A DNA stretch of 64,000 bases, from assembly GCA_021770655.1 (NCBI GenBank), contig JAETQO010000006.1, positions 62,001 to 126,000 of the forward strand. Direction: 5' to 3'. The translations under genes and the position numbers were made by a program. This DNA comes from Ruminococcus sp. Lineage in GTDB: Bacteria; Bacillota; Clostridia; Oscillospirales; Ruminococcaceae. The notes beneath the pieces were generated by a model. It had not been told where the DNA came from and did no database searches. It worked only from the letters and a program-made list of their open reading frames with translations. Shown one piece after another: positions 1-8,523 of this stretch (positions within the stretch are counted from its first letter, which is position 1; every line of letters begins with the position of its first letter).

Positions 1-34
1 GAACCCTGCTTTCTATCTTGACGTTACGCAGTAA
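1..34 (+). CDS. C-terminal tail of an upstream gene (partial)
   Basis: The frame starting at base 2 reads NPAFYLDVTQ and then TAA at 32-34. A strong terminator follows 19 bp later, so a real gene most likely ends here. Ten residues are too few to name a family. Confidence 0.45.
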   Translation, partial: NPAFYLDVTQ

Positions 35-53
35 CAAACATAACAAAGATTCG

Positions 54-86
54 GCAGAACAGCGGCTTTGCTGTTCTGCTTTTTTG
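54..86 (+). terminator. Rho-independent terminator
   Basis: A perfect 10-bp stem (54-63 with 70-79) with a 6-nt loop is followed by a run of T. It closes the gene whose tail lies at 1-34. Confidence 0.85.
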
Positions 87-176
87 TGTTGATTTATTAT
101 GTGATTCGTTCATGGAAATCAACTTTCAAAATATATCACCAAAATCACTATGATTTATTAAAAACAGCATATGCTT

Positions 177-213
177 GTAGTCTTTCCCCCGCCTACGGCG
201 GGGGAAAGACTAC
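177..213. repeat. perfect 17-bp inverted repeat, 3-nt loop
   Basis: The arms at 177-193 and 197-213 are fully complementary and rich in C (left) and G (right). There is no T-tail, and it lies about 95 bp upstream of the pepF promoter. A related hairpin sits at 6415-6450, again about 55 bp upstream of a promoter. Its function is unknown. The rest of 87-306 shows no gene. Confidence 0.6.
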
Positions 214-306
214 TTAAACTTCTGTATTCTATGCCAAAATGCCATTTAGCCTTAAAGGGAATATTTAACCATGAAAATTGATTTTCGATAATCCGACCTG
301 TTCCTC

Positions 307-335
307 TTTACATTACTTGAATTTTGGGGTATAAT
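307..335 (+). promoter_or_regulatory. sigma-A promoter of pepF
   Basis: TTTACA (307-312), a 17-bp spacer and TATAAT (330-335), 45 bp upstream of the pepF start. Confidence 0.85.
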
Positions 336-379
336 AAAAATGTAATTTTCCAACCAAGAAATGAAAAGAGGTCACAGTA

Positions 380-2179
380 ATGAGCGAAGAAAGAATCCCT
401 AAAAGAAATGAAGTTCCCGAAGAATATAAATGGGCGCTGGAAGATATTTACCCTACCGACGAAAAGTGGCTGGACGATCTTGAAAAGCTTAAAACTATGC
501 CTGAAAAGATAGCTGCTTTTAAAGGACGTCTTAGCGAAAGCGCAGACGTATTGTTTGATTTTATGAAACTGTCCGAGGAAATCTCCCTGCTTTGCGACAG
601 TCTCGGCAACTACGCGCAGAGACGCTCCGACGAGGACACAGCGAATCCAAAATATCAGGGCTTTATAGGACAGCTTATGAACGTGTATGTAGCGATAAAT
701 TCCGCAGGAAGCTTTGAAACTCCCGAAATGATTGCAATTCCGGAGGAGAATCTTGAAAAATTTTATGAGGATAAGCCGGAGCTGAAGCTGTATAAAAGGC
801 AGTTCGACAAGCTCCGCCGCAAGAAAGCGCATATTCTTTCCGAAGCGGAGGAAAAGATACTTGCCCTTACGGGAGAAATGGGACAGTCGCCTGAGAACAT
901 CTATTCAATGTTTTCCGACGCAGATCTGCGCTTTCCCGATGCTGTTGACAAGGACGGCAAGGCTCATCAGGTAACTCACGGAAGCTATATCCCCCTTGTA
1001 CAGAGCGGAGACAGAACGCTAAGAAAATCAGCCTTTGAATCTATGTATCACACCTACGACAAATTCAGAAACACCTGCGCCGCCACACTTTCGGCTCAGA
1101 TAAAGGCTGTAAATTTCTATGCCAAAGCAAGAAAATACGATTCCAGCCTTGAAGCCGCTCTTGACAGTACAGAGGTGCCTGTTTCTGTTTATACCAACCT
1201 TATCGACGCCGTACACGACAATATGCACTATATGTACGATTACGTTGCACTGAGGAAAAAGCTTCTTGGCGTTGACGAGCTTCATTTCTACGATCTGTAT
1301 ACTCCCGTAGTTCCCGACGCGGATATGAAGATCACATTTGAAGAAGCCAAGGAAACGGTGCTTAAAGCGCTTGCGCCTATGGGAGAAGACTATCTTGCTA
1401 TAATGAAAGAGGGCTTTGAAAACCGCTGGATAGACGTTTATGAAAACGAGGGCAAGACCAGCGGCGCATATTCGGCAGGCGCAAGAGTTCATCCTTATGT
1501 TTTGCTCAATCACAAGGATACGCTCAACTGTATGTTCACTCTTGCCCACGAAATGGGTCACGCTATCCATTCCTACCTTTCCAACAAGTATCAGCCCGTC
1601 GTATATTCCGACTATGTGATCTTTGTTGCCGAGGTAGCTTCGACCTGCAACGAGGCTCTGCTTATGCAGTACCTGCTGAAAACTACCGAGGACAAAAAGC
1701 AAAGAGCATATCTTATCAACTATTTCCTTGAACAGTTCCGCACCACCCTTTACAGACAGACTATGTTTGCCGAGTTCGAGCTTAAGATCAATGAAATGGT
1801 GGCAAGAGGCGAAAGCCTTACTGCGGAAAACCTCAATGACCTTTACGGCGAGCTTAACAAGCTGTATTTCGGTGACGGCATCGTGCTTGATGATGAAATA
1901 AAGCTTGAATGGGCAAGGATACCGCATTTCTATTACGACTATTACGTTTACCAGTATGCAACAGGCTATTCCGCCGCAATTGCCCTCTCTCAAAAAATTT
2001 TAAAGGGCGGCGAAAGCGCAGTCAAGGATTATATCGGCTTTCTTAAAGGCGGCTGTTCAACAGACCCTATCTCCCTTTTAAAGGGCGCGGGAGTAGATAT
2101 GGCGACAGCAGAGCCAATAAACGAGGCGCTTAAAATGTTCGGCGACCTTATCAAGGAAATGGACGAAGCTATGTCCTGA
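380..2179 (+). CDS. pepF: oligoendopeptidase F (M3 metallopeptidase)
   Basis: This 599-residue protein is the usual length for PepF, a cytosolic zinc peptidase that degrades short oligopeptides. The zinc motif HEMGH is at residues 390-394, inside the family context LAHEMGHAIHSYLS. The glutamate ligand lies about 25 residues downstream in VAEVASTCNEAL. The C-terminal segment with FYYDYYVYQYATGYSAA is characteristic of the family. The start has an AGAGGT ribosome-binding site 8 bp upstream and its own promoter. It is monocistronic, closed by the terminator at 2202-2240. The large antisense frame at 1028-1993 is a shadow. Confidence 0.97.
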   Translation: MSEERIPKRNEVPEEYKWALEDIYPTDEKWLDDLEKLKTMPEKIAAFKGRLSESADVLFDFMKLSEEISLLCDSLGNYAQRRSDEDTANPKYQGFIGQLMNVYVAINSAGSFETPEMIAIPEENLEKFYEDKPELKLYKRQFDKLRRKKAHILSEAEEKILALTGEMGQSPENIYSMFSDADLRFPDAVDKDGKAHQVTHGSYIPLVQSGDRTLRKSAFESMYHTYDKFRNTCAATLSAQIKAVNFYAKARKYDSSLEAALDSTEVPVSVYTNLIDAVHDNMHYMYDYVALRKKLLGVDELHFYDLYTPVVPDADMKITFEEAKETVLKALAPMGEDYLAIMKEGFENRWIDVYENEGKTSGAYSAGARVHPYVLLNHKDTLNCMFTLAHEMGHAIHSYLSNKYQPVVYSDYVIFVAEVASTCNEALLMQYLLKTTEDKKQRAYLINYFLEQFRTTLYRQTMFAEFELKINEMVARGESLTAENLNDLYGELNKLYFGDGIVLDDEIKLEWARIPHFYYDYYVYQYATGYSAAIALSQKILKGGESAVKDYIGFLKGGCSTDPISLLKGAGVDMATAEPINEALKMFGDLIKEMDEAMS

Positions 2180-2201
2180 AAACGCCGAAACGCAAGTGTA
2201 A

Positions 2202-2240
2202 AAAAATCGGGCGGCTTTTTGTCTGAGCCGTCCGATTTTC
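2202..2240 (+). terminator. terminator after pepF
   Basis: The stem AAATCGGGCGGCT pairs with AGCCGTCCGATTTT. It is almost the same sequence as the terminator at 4003-4040 on the other side of the sigma-factor gene. Confidence 0.85.
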
Positions 2241-2339
2241 TGTTTATTCCAAAATAATTCAGATTTAAGCCAACCTTTCAATACTTTTTACGACTTAATA
2301 AGCGTAACCGGTTAACAAACCGCAAACGAGGTGATAAAA

Positions 2340-3989
2340 ATGGATAACTACATAAGCGACGAGCTTATCGAGGCAACATTTCTCTTCTGCCGCAAAAGGC
2401 TTTCCGACAGCGAAGCGGCAAAAGACCTGGCGCAGGATATTCTATGCGAGGGCATCAGGAAAATCAAAAGCGGCGCAGAACCTATCAGCTTTTATTCCTA
2501 CTATTGGAAAATGGCAAGAAACAAGTATGCAGACTACATACGCTGCAAAAAAGAGCCTGCTTTGCCTTTGGAGGTTGCAGGCGGCGTAGCCTGCAAAGAT
2601 CTTCACCCCGCAGATAAGCTTGTAAAGCACGAAGAGATAGCCCGGCTCAATCTGTCGCTTTCCCGTCTCAGCGAAATACACAGGGAAATAATTATCCGCT
2701 TTTATCTGAAAGAACAGTCGATCTCGAAAATCGCCGAAGAACTGAACATACCCGCAGGCACGGTCAAAGGCAGGCTGTTCGACGCAAGAAAAAATCTGAA
2801 AGAGAGGTTCGATACTATGACAAATACAGGCAAATCCGCTTATGCCCCCTGCAAAATGGAATGGTTCTGGGGATCCAATATGAGAGAACCCAATAATGTG
2901 ATAATATCTTCAAAGATCGCACAGCAGACCATGTTTCTCTGCGGACATACGGCTAAAACATTAAACGAGCTTGCCGATGAATTGGGGGTAGCTCCGGTAT
3001 ATCTTGAAGAGATAATCGAAAAAATGGTTCAGGTAAAACTGCTTATCCGCCCGACAAAAAACAAGTATCTTTCCTGCTGCTGTGTTTTTCCTATGCAGCC
3101 TTATATAAACGCCAGTTACATTTCGTACAAAACCTCGCTGGATATTTCTCTCCCTGAGAAGATCTGCAAAGCCGTAAAAAGTGTTGAAAACGAAATTATG
3201 ACTCTTAATTTCTACGGCAAGGAGCTGGGATTCGATTATCTGTGCTGGGAATTTCTAATATGGGCGGGAAATCTGGTCGGCGAGCTTGCTACCGAGAGCT
3301 ACTGCAAAAAATATGAAGAAAAATATCCCGACGAGCCGGAAAGAAGTTTCCGCATGACGGTGAAATATCTTCTCCCCGACGAAGAAGAGGACTGGTCGAT
3401 GTATACCGAAAAGTGGAAAGGCATGAGCTGGTCCAATCTCTGGCAGGGCTTCAAAACAGCAGACCACGGATTTGTGAGTTATATAAATGATTTTGAGCAA
3501 GAGCCTTTTCCGAACAAATGGGACGGAAAATCTCTTGAAGTGGGCAGAGATAAATGGATAAACGGCAACAATATTTCCCTGCTCCTTGACCTTGCGGAAA
3601 ATCCGCAAAAACCGCTTAATAAATACGAGGAGGAAATAGCTTCCGAGTTTCTTTCACAGGGTATCCTTACAAAATGCGGCGAGGGACTGAAAGTCATGCT
3701 CCCAATCTTTACAAGAGAGGTTCACGGCAAGATCAACCGCATTATCGAAAAATCCGTCCTTCCTATTGCCGAAGAAACGGCAAGGGTCATCGGTGCGGAC
3801 GTTGAAAAGGAACTTCTTCCCTATGTTAGAAAAGACCTTATGTCAAACTTCATTCACTGGGATATGCGAATGTTTTTCCAGCCTATTAACGTGCTTATGT
3901 ACTATGGGCTTTACGACAGCGATTATCTCTCCAAGCCGGAGGATTTTGAACGCTCTGCCGCAGGTCTGTGGCTTATGACCGAAAATTAA
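2340..3989 (+). CDS. ECF-like sigma factor with a long C-terminal sensor-like extension
   Basis: The first ~160 residues form a compact sigma-70 module. Region 2 covers residues 10-70 (KDLAQDIL, FYSYYWKMARNKYADYIR). Region 4 covers residues 110-160, with the helix-turn-helix SISKIAEELNIPAGTVKGRL. Simple ECF factors end there, but this protein continues for nearly 390 residues. The extension opens with a winged-helix-like segment (TLNELADELGVAPVYLEEIIEKM) and carries a Cys-rich patch (LSCCCVF). The first frame codon, GTG at 2331, overlaps the ribosome-binding site, so ATG 2340 (GAGGTG 6 bp upstream) is the chosen start. No anti-sigma gene is adjacent. I infer that the extension senses a ligand or partner; the signal is unknown. 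Confidence 0.85.
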   Translation: MDNYISDELIEATFLFCRKRLSDSEAAKDLAQDILCEGIRKIKSGAEPISFYSYYWKMARNKYADYIRCKKEPALPLEVAGGVACKDLHPADKLVKHEEIARLNLSLSRLSEIHREIIIRFYLKEQSISKIAEELNIPAGTVKGRLFDARKNLKERFDTMTNTGKSAYAPCKMEWFWGSNMREPNNVIISSKIAQQTMFLCGHTAKTLNELADELGVAPVYLEEIIEKMVQVKLLIRPTKNKYLSCCCVFPMQPYINASYISYKTSLDISLPEKICKAVKSVENEIMTLNFYGKELGFDYLCWEFLIWAGNLVGELATESYCKKYEEKYPDEPERSFRMTVKYLLPDEEEDWSMYTEKWKGMSWSNLWQGFKTADHGFVSYINDFEQEPFPNKWDGKSLEVGRDKWINGNNISLLLDLAENPQKPLNKYEEEIASEFLSQGILTKCGEGLKVMLPIFTREVHGKINRIIEKSVLPIAEETARVIGADVEKELLPYVRKDLMSNFIHWDMRMFFQPINVLMYYGLYDSDYLSKPEDFERSAAGLWLMTEN

Positions 3990-4002
3990 GGCATAAACAG
4001 AA

Positions 4003-4040
4003 AATCGGACGGCTCTTTTTCTGAGCCGTCCGATTTTTCA
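4003..4040. terminator. bidirectional terminator between convergent genes
   Basis: AAAATCGGACGGCTC pairs with GAGCCGTCCGATTTTT. A on one side and T on the other lets it serve both the sigma-factor gene and fakA. It nearly duplicates the terminator at 2202-2240. Confidence 0.9.
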
Positions 4041-4060
4041 TATGAAATTCACGCAAAATA

Positions 4061-5692
4061 CTATTCCACTGAAATAATATAATAGTATACAGGCTGTCCG
4101 CCGTTTATAAGATTTACATCAAGATTTGAATACTTCGCCGCTATCTGCTTCTGCAAAGCCTCCGCCGCGTCGTCGGTAACGTCCGCACCGTAAAGAATGG
4201 TGATAAATGAACTGTCGCCCTTGACAAGCTTTTTGGTAAGCTTGTAAGCCGCCTTTGAAACGTCCTTCTCCACAAAGCTGAGCTTACCGTTGTCAAGACA
4301 AAGTATCTCACCCTGCTTTATAGAGTGACCCTCGTAATCCGAATCCCTTGCCGCAAAGGTTATCTGTCCGGTCGAAACACGCTCAAGAGCGTTTGTCATT
4401 TCAATGCGGTTGGTATTGAAATCACAGTCGGGATCGAACGCCAGCATTGCGGAAATTCCCTGAGGTATAGTCCTCGTCTGAAGTACGCACACCCTTCTGT
4501 CCGCAAGCTTCACAGCCTGCTCCGCCGCCATAATAATATTCTTGTTATTGGGCAGAACAAAAACAGTTTCCGCAGGACATGACATTATCGCCGCAAGAAT
4601 ATCCTCCGTCGAAGGATTCATCGTCTGTCCGCCCTTTACGATACAATCAGCGCCTATATCCTTGAACAGCGACTCTATACCGTTTCCTGCCGCCACAGCC
4701 ACAAATCCGAACTGCTTTTCAGGCTTTGCCGGTACAAATTCCCGCTTGACCTCTTTCTGCTTTGCTTCATGCTGAAGCTTCATATTCTCTATCTTCGGCA
4801 GATTTATATAGCCGAACTCAAGTCCTTTTTCAATAGCCTTTCCGGGATTGTTGGTGTGAACGTGTACCTTGATTATCTCGTCGTCCTCTACCACTACAAC
4901 ACAGTCGCCGATAGTTTCCAAATATGCTCTGAGCTTTGAGGAATCGTCGGCGTCCTCTTTTTTGGTGATAAGCATTTCTGTGCAGTAAGTGAAATGTATC
5001 TCACTATCATACTGCCCTACTGTAGAAGCAAAGGTTTCCACAGTCACCTGCTTAGGCTCTTCATTCGCTGCCTTGACTATTTCGCCGCCCTTGAATACGT
5101 CTCTCATAGCCTCGAAAATTATAAGCAGTCCCATTCCGCCTGCGTCCACAACGCCCGCCTTTGCAAGCGCAGGCAAGAGCTTCGGCGTCTCGTCAAGGGA
5201 AAGCTTAGCCTGGCGGCAAACCTCCTCCATAATTATAACAGGGTCGTTAGTGGAATGAAGAAACTTTCTCGCCCTTTCGGCAGACTCTCTCGCAACCGTA
5301 AGGATAGTTCCTTCCGTAGGTTTCATCACCGACTTGTAAGCGCCTGCCACACCAAGCTCCAGCGACTCGGTAAGCTCGACAGCACCCATTTCCTTTTTGC
5401 CGGCAAGACCCTTTGCAAAGCCGCGGAAAATCAGAGAAAGAATAACGCCCGAATTTCCTCTTGCGCCTCTGAGCAAAGCCGATGCCGCAGACTCCGCTAC
5501 GGTACAGCATTCAACACTGTCGTTCATATTCTCAAGCTCGGCAAGCGAATTCTTTATGGTCATGGACATATTTGTTCCCGTATCGCCGTCGGGTACAGGA
5601 AAAACGTTAAGCTCGTCTACCGACTTTCTTTTATTCGATATACTGTGCGCCGCACTTATAAAAGCGTCGCGAAGCAATCCTCCGTTAATCAC
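4061..5692 (-). CDS. fakA: fatty acid kinase catalytic subunit-like protein (DAK2, YloV/FakA)
   Basis: 543 residues, the normal FakA/YloV length. The N-terminal DAK2 ATP-binding domain (about 1-200) has the DGDTGTNM motif near residue 35 and the RGARGNSGVILS loop. The middle and C-terminal parts match the FakA domain that works with the fatty-acid-binding DegV-type FakB. FakA-FakB phosphorylates exogenous fatty acids for phospholipid synthesis. The start is GTG, preceded by AGGAGGA at good spacing. It follows the YloU gene by 19 bp, the common yloU-yloV operon order. No FakB gene is seen in this window. Confidence 0.9.
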   Translation of the reverse strand: MINGGLLRDAFISAAHSISNKRKSVDELNVFPVPDGDTGTNMSMTIKNSLAELENMNDSVECCTVAESAASALLRGARGNSGVILSLIFRGFAKGLAGKKEMGAVELTESLELGVAGAYKSVMKPTEGTILTVARESAERARKFLHSTNDPVIIMEEVCRQAKLSLDETPKLLPALAKAGVVDAGGMGLLIIFEAMRDVFKGGEIVKAANEEPKQVTVETFASTVGQYDSEIHFTYCTEMLITKKEDADDSSKLRAYLETIGDCVVVVEDDEIIKVHVHTNNPGKAIEKGLEFGYINLPKIENMKLQHEAKQKEVKREFVPAKPEKQFGFVAVAAGNGIESLFKDIGADCIVKGGQTMNPSTEDILAAIMSCPAETVFVLPNNKNIIMAAEQAVKLADRRVCVLQTRTIPQGISAMLAFDPDCDFNTNRIEMTNALERVSTGQITFAARDSDYEGHSIKQGEILCLDNGKLSFVEKDVSKAAYKLTKKLVKGDSSFITILYGADVTDDAAEALQKQIAAKYSNLDVNLINGGQPVYYYIISVE

Positions 5693-5711
5693 TTAATACT
5701 TCCTCCTAAAC

Positions 5712-6059
5712 TTAATTGGTCATTTCATCGACGAAAACGTTAACAGACCTTACTGCAACGCCCGCCTGCTCAGTAAGAACAAAGTTGACCTTGTGGATAA
5801 TGCTGTCAACAATAGCGCCCACGTTTATGCCGTAGGTTACGGTGATGTGCAGATCGACGATCAGCTCATCTCCGTCCTGGCGGATAATAACACCCTTAGT
5901 TGTGTTCTCTTTTTTGAGCATAGCTGAAACTCCCTGCTTTGCGCCGTAGGCGTTAAGCCCTGCAACGCCGAAGCAGCTTTCGGCGGTATTAGAGATTAGC
6001 TGTCTCAAGTAACCTGTGGAGATACCTATCGTTCCTATATGATTACGAAACTTAATCAT
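5712..6059 (-). CDS. Asp23/Gls24 family protein (YloU-like)
   Basis: A 115-residue Asp23/Gls24 protein, typical of YloU. The opening HIGTIGISTGYLRQLI and the body GVAGLNAYG, VDLHITVTYGINV are family hallmarks. The start was moved to ATG 6059, eight codons inside the longest frame, because AAAGGAGTGG sits just upstream of it. It is the first gene of the yloU-fakA operon, driven by the promoter at 6097-6125. The family is linked to envelope and alkaline stress, but the molecular role is unclear. Confidence 0.9.
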   Translation of the reverse strand: MIKFRNHIGTIGISTGYLRQLISNTAESCFGVAGLNAYGAKQGVSAMLKKENTTKGVIIRQDGDELIVDLHITVTYGINVGAIVDSIIHKVNFVLTEQAGVAVRSVNVFVDEMTN

Positions 6060-6096
6060 TACAAACCACTCCTTTAACCGCATAGATATTTATATT

Positions 6097-6125
6097 ATTA
6101 TAGCACACATAATCATTTTTTGCAA
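6097..6125 (-). promoter_or_regulatory. sigma-A promoter of yloU-fakA
   Basis: On the minus strand TTGCAA, a 17-bp spacer and TATAAT, about 40 bp upstream of the YloU start. Confidence 0.85.
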
Positions 6126-6162
6126 GGGTATTATTGCAAAAATACGCATTTCCATAAATTTC

Positions 6163-6336
6163 AAGGCAACACCGCACAACTATTGTGTGCGAATAACGCA
6201 GAAAATTTTTCGACAGATTGTATAGAAACGACGCAGGAATACTTGTGTCTTTCAAGGAGTTTCTGTGCAAGATAACGGAAAATTGGCAAGTTAGACGTAC
6301 AAAAGCCGTTAGGCGGTAGTTGTGCGGTGTTGCCTT
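6163..6336 (+). repeat. family-1 MITE-like element, full length (copy A)
   Basis: 174 bp. It opens with AAGGCAACACCGCACAACTA and closes with the exact 20-bp reverse complement. The right flank reads CCTTAA and the left TCAAGG. It has no coding potential. It is the reference copy for those at 12735, 35358, 54557, 55558, 56968 and 62053. Confidence 0.9.
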
Positions 6337-6414
6337 AAGCAAAAAAAACACAAAGGGTATATTTTATTTTCTTTCCGGTCTGCCTCTACGACACAGGTAA
6401 ATCAATAATTATCC

Positions 6415-6450
6415 ATGTATCTTCCCCGCCGCAGGTTGGGAAAGATACAT
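6415..6450. repeat. hairpin related to the one at 177-213
   Basis: ATGTATCTTCCC pairs with GGGAAAGATACAT with a single bulge. The loop side CCGCC resembles the hairpin at 177-213. It lies about 55 bp upstream of the promoter of the rubredoxin fusion gene. No gene is seen in 6337-6567. Confidence 0.5.
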
Positions 6451-6505
6451 AAAAACAGGCTCTGTCTGTGAAAATCGATTTCCATGCTTTACGGCGAAAG
6501 CAATA

Positions 6506-6534
6506 TTGACAAAAAATATTTCTCATGATACAAT
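6506..6534 (+). promoter_or_regulatory. sigma-A promoter of the flavin reductase-rubredoxin gene
   Basis: TTGACA (6506-6511), 17-bp spacer, TACAAT (6529-6534), with GGAGG and ATG 34 bp downstream of the -10. Confidence 0.9.
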
Positions 6535-6567
6535 ATTATTGTAAAATCTGATAATTCGGAGGTTGTT

Positions 6568-7167
6568 ATGGATAATTCTGCACTTTATAAAATAGGTTAC
6601 GGACTCTATCTTCTTACTGCAAAGGACGGAGAAAAGGACAACGGCTGTATAACCAATACGCTTATGCAGATCTCTTCAAGTCCGCTTACTGCCGTTATCG
6701 CCGTAAACAAGCAAAACTATACCCACGATATGATAATGAAAACGGGACAGTTCAACGTTTCCACACTCACTCAGAATACTCCTTTCGAGGTCATCAAACA
6801 GTTCGGATTCCAGTCCGGCAGAAATGTAGACAAGTTTAACCGTATACCATATGCAAGGCGTTCCTCGAGCGGTATCATCTATATCGAGGAATATGCCAAC
6901 GCTTATATGACCTTTAAGGTAAGGAAAACTCTTGACTTTGTCACTCATACACTGTTCGCAGCAGATATTACAAACGCCGTCAAGCTTTCCGACGACGAAA
7001 GCCTTACCTACAGCTACTATCAATCCAACATAAAGCCAAGGCCTGCAAAAAAGACCAAGGGCTGGCAGTGTAAGATATGCGGCTATATTTACGAGGGCGA
7101 CGAAATTCCTGCCGACTTTATCTGTCCGCTCTGCAAGCACCCTGCGTCGGACTTTGTAAAGCTCTGA
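6568..7167 (+). CDS. flavin reductase-like/rubredoxin fusion (high-molecular-weight rubredoxin type)
   Basis: A 199-residue fusion. Residues 1-155 form an FMN-binding split-barrel flavin reductase domain (GYGLYLLTAKDG, NTLMQISSSP, FNVSTLTQNT). Residues 163-197 form a rubredoxin with the two iron-binding pairs CKICGY and CPLCKH. In acetogens and clostridia such fusions pass electrons from NAD(P)H to oxygen- or NO-reducing flavodiiron proteins; that role is inferred here. It is a single-gene unit between its promoter and the terminator at 7275-7312. Confidence 0.9.
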   Translation: MDNSALYKIGYGLYLLTAKDGEKDNGCITNTLMQISSSPLTAVIAVNKQNYTHDMIMKTGQFNVSTLTQNTPFEVIKQFGFQSGRNVDKFNRIPYARRSSSGIIYIEEYANAYMTFKVRKTLDFVTHTLFAADITNAVKLSDDESLTYSYYQSNIKPRPAKKTKGWQCKICGYIYEGDEIPADFICPLCKHPASDFVKL

Positions 7168-7274
7168 GGAGAGATTGTTAAAGCGAAGCGTATCAAATCA
7201 GCCGCGTGAAATACATTGCTTGAACAGGGCGAATCTGATTTGATCAGCGCCTTCTTAATAATCAACAACGAAAA

Positions 7275-7312
7275 ACAAAGGGCAGACATTTGCACGTCTG
7301 CCCTTTGTTTGT
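7275..7312. terminator. bidirectional terminator between convergent genes
   Basis: A perfect 13-bp stem (7275-7287 with 7296-7308) with an 8-nt loop, A-rich on one side and T-rich on the other. It separates the rubredoxin gene from the acetylation operon. Confidence 0.9.
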
Positions 7313-7326
7313 GTATTATCCGTCTG

Positions 7327-8508
7327 TCATTCCAGCCAAACGAAATTATTATCGGAATTGAGAAAATCAATGTTGTAAAGATATATCACCTTGTCAATAT
7401 CCTTTTCCTCTATATACTCGGAAACGGTGAGATCTTCCATATGATAATATCTCAGGTCTATCATAGAAACGTGCTTGTATTTCTGGCAGAAATACGGCAT
7501 CGCGGCGTTGGCATAACTGTCCTTTATAATCAGGACATTCTCGTCGCTCTCCCCCTCCGAGTCTATCTCTGTAAGCGAGAAGTTTCCGCCAAGATATGTG
7601 GCGTACTTATCCTTTTTATCCTTCCAGCTGTCGTCGTAAAGTCTGTGAGTGATCACGTTTCCGTCCTTATGCTCTCCCTGCACGAAAAGCGACTTGTCAT
7701 TATCTCCGCCCACATATGTGACCGTAAGCTCGTTGTTAAGGCCGTATACAAGATCGACCGTGTCCGCACTGGCGCCCTGATACGGAGCCTTTGAATAGAG
7801 CGTACCGTAAAATTCGCTTACTCCTATCTTGCTGTAAGGCGTATTCGGTATGCTCTCTCCCATTGCAGTCATAAGCGCGTCAAAAGCTGTCTGCGCGCCT
7901 GCCGCCGTCCAATGGTGATCGGTTCTGTAATATACCTGTTCACCCTCTTCATTAGCCTGCTTAAGCTCCTCATAAGGACAGCAAAGCGTTATCCTATCGG
8001 AAAGTATGCTCTTAACATATCGGACGGTATCGAGCTGATCGTCGGTCTGGTTCACCGCCGGAAGCTTGTCCGAAAGCACCGATACTGCATTCGGCGCAAG
8101 TAAAAAGCTTACCTGCACATCATTGTCAAGACCCTCCGCAAAACTGTTGAGCAGTTCCACATTCTTTTTAACAAGTTCCCTGTTTTCCTGATAGTCCTGA
8201 ATATAGTAACCGTCCTTGCCGAAATAAACGCCGTTCTGATAGTTCTTCAAAAGCGCTCTGTCGGTAACGGTTTTAAGGCTTACAAGCTGATCCTTCATAA
8301 AGATCTGATCGGACATATAGCTTTCGATATCCGAAGTAAACTCTCCGTCCTTAAGATTTTTCCAGGAAAATTCAGGCATCTGCTGTAAATAGCGATTTTC
8401 ATTGTCCGAAAACTCCCTGTCCTCAGAAAGCACTCCCGCAACGGCAAAACCGAATATGAACAGCAGGAAACAAATTATCATTATATAGTTTTTCAGTTCT
8501 TTTCTCAT
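7327..8508 (-). CDS. DHHW-family (AlgX/AlgJ-like) extracytoplasmic O-acetylation protein
   Basis: 393 residues with an N-terminal membrane anchor (about residues 9-27) and an outside SGNH-hydrolase-like domain. The family motif TDHHWTAAGA is near residue 197 and a late KDSYANA segment supplies another typical block. DHHW proteins work beside MBOAT acyltransferases in O-acetylating surface polysaccharides. It is the last gene of the operon, 15 bp after the MBOAT gene. The glycan acceptor is unknown. Confidence 0.88.
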   Translation of the reverse strand: MRKELKNYIMIICFLLFIFGFAVAGVLSEDREFSDNENRYLQQMPEFSWKNLKDGEFTSDIESYMSDQIFMKDQLVSLKTVTDRALLKNYQNGVYFGKDGYYIQDYQENRELVKKNVELLNSFAEGLDNDVQVSFLLAPNAVSVLSDKLPAVNQTDDQLDTVRYVKSILSDRITLCCPYEELKQANEEGEQVYYRTDHHWTAAGAQTAFDALMTAMGESIPNTPYSKIGVSEFYGTLYSKAPYQGASADTVDLVYGLNNELTVTYVGGDNDKSLFVQGEHKDGNVITHRLYDDSWKDKKDKYATYLGGNFSLTEIDSEGESDENVLIIKDSYANAAMPYFCQKYKHVSMIDLRYYHMEDLTVSEYIEEKDIDKVIYLYNIDFLNSDNNFVWLE

Positions 8509-8523
8509 TCCCGTCTTCCCTCC

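Noticed and set aside
1028..1993. 321-residue frame antisense to pepF
   Set aside because: Shadow of a strongly supported gene; no ribosome-binding site and no family features.
4994..5743. 249-residue frame antisense to fakA
   Set aside because: Overlaps a conserved gene completely and has no independent signals.
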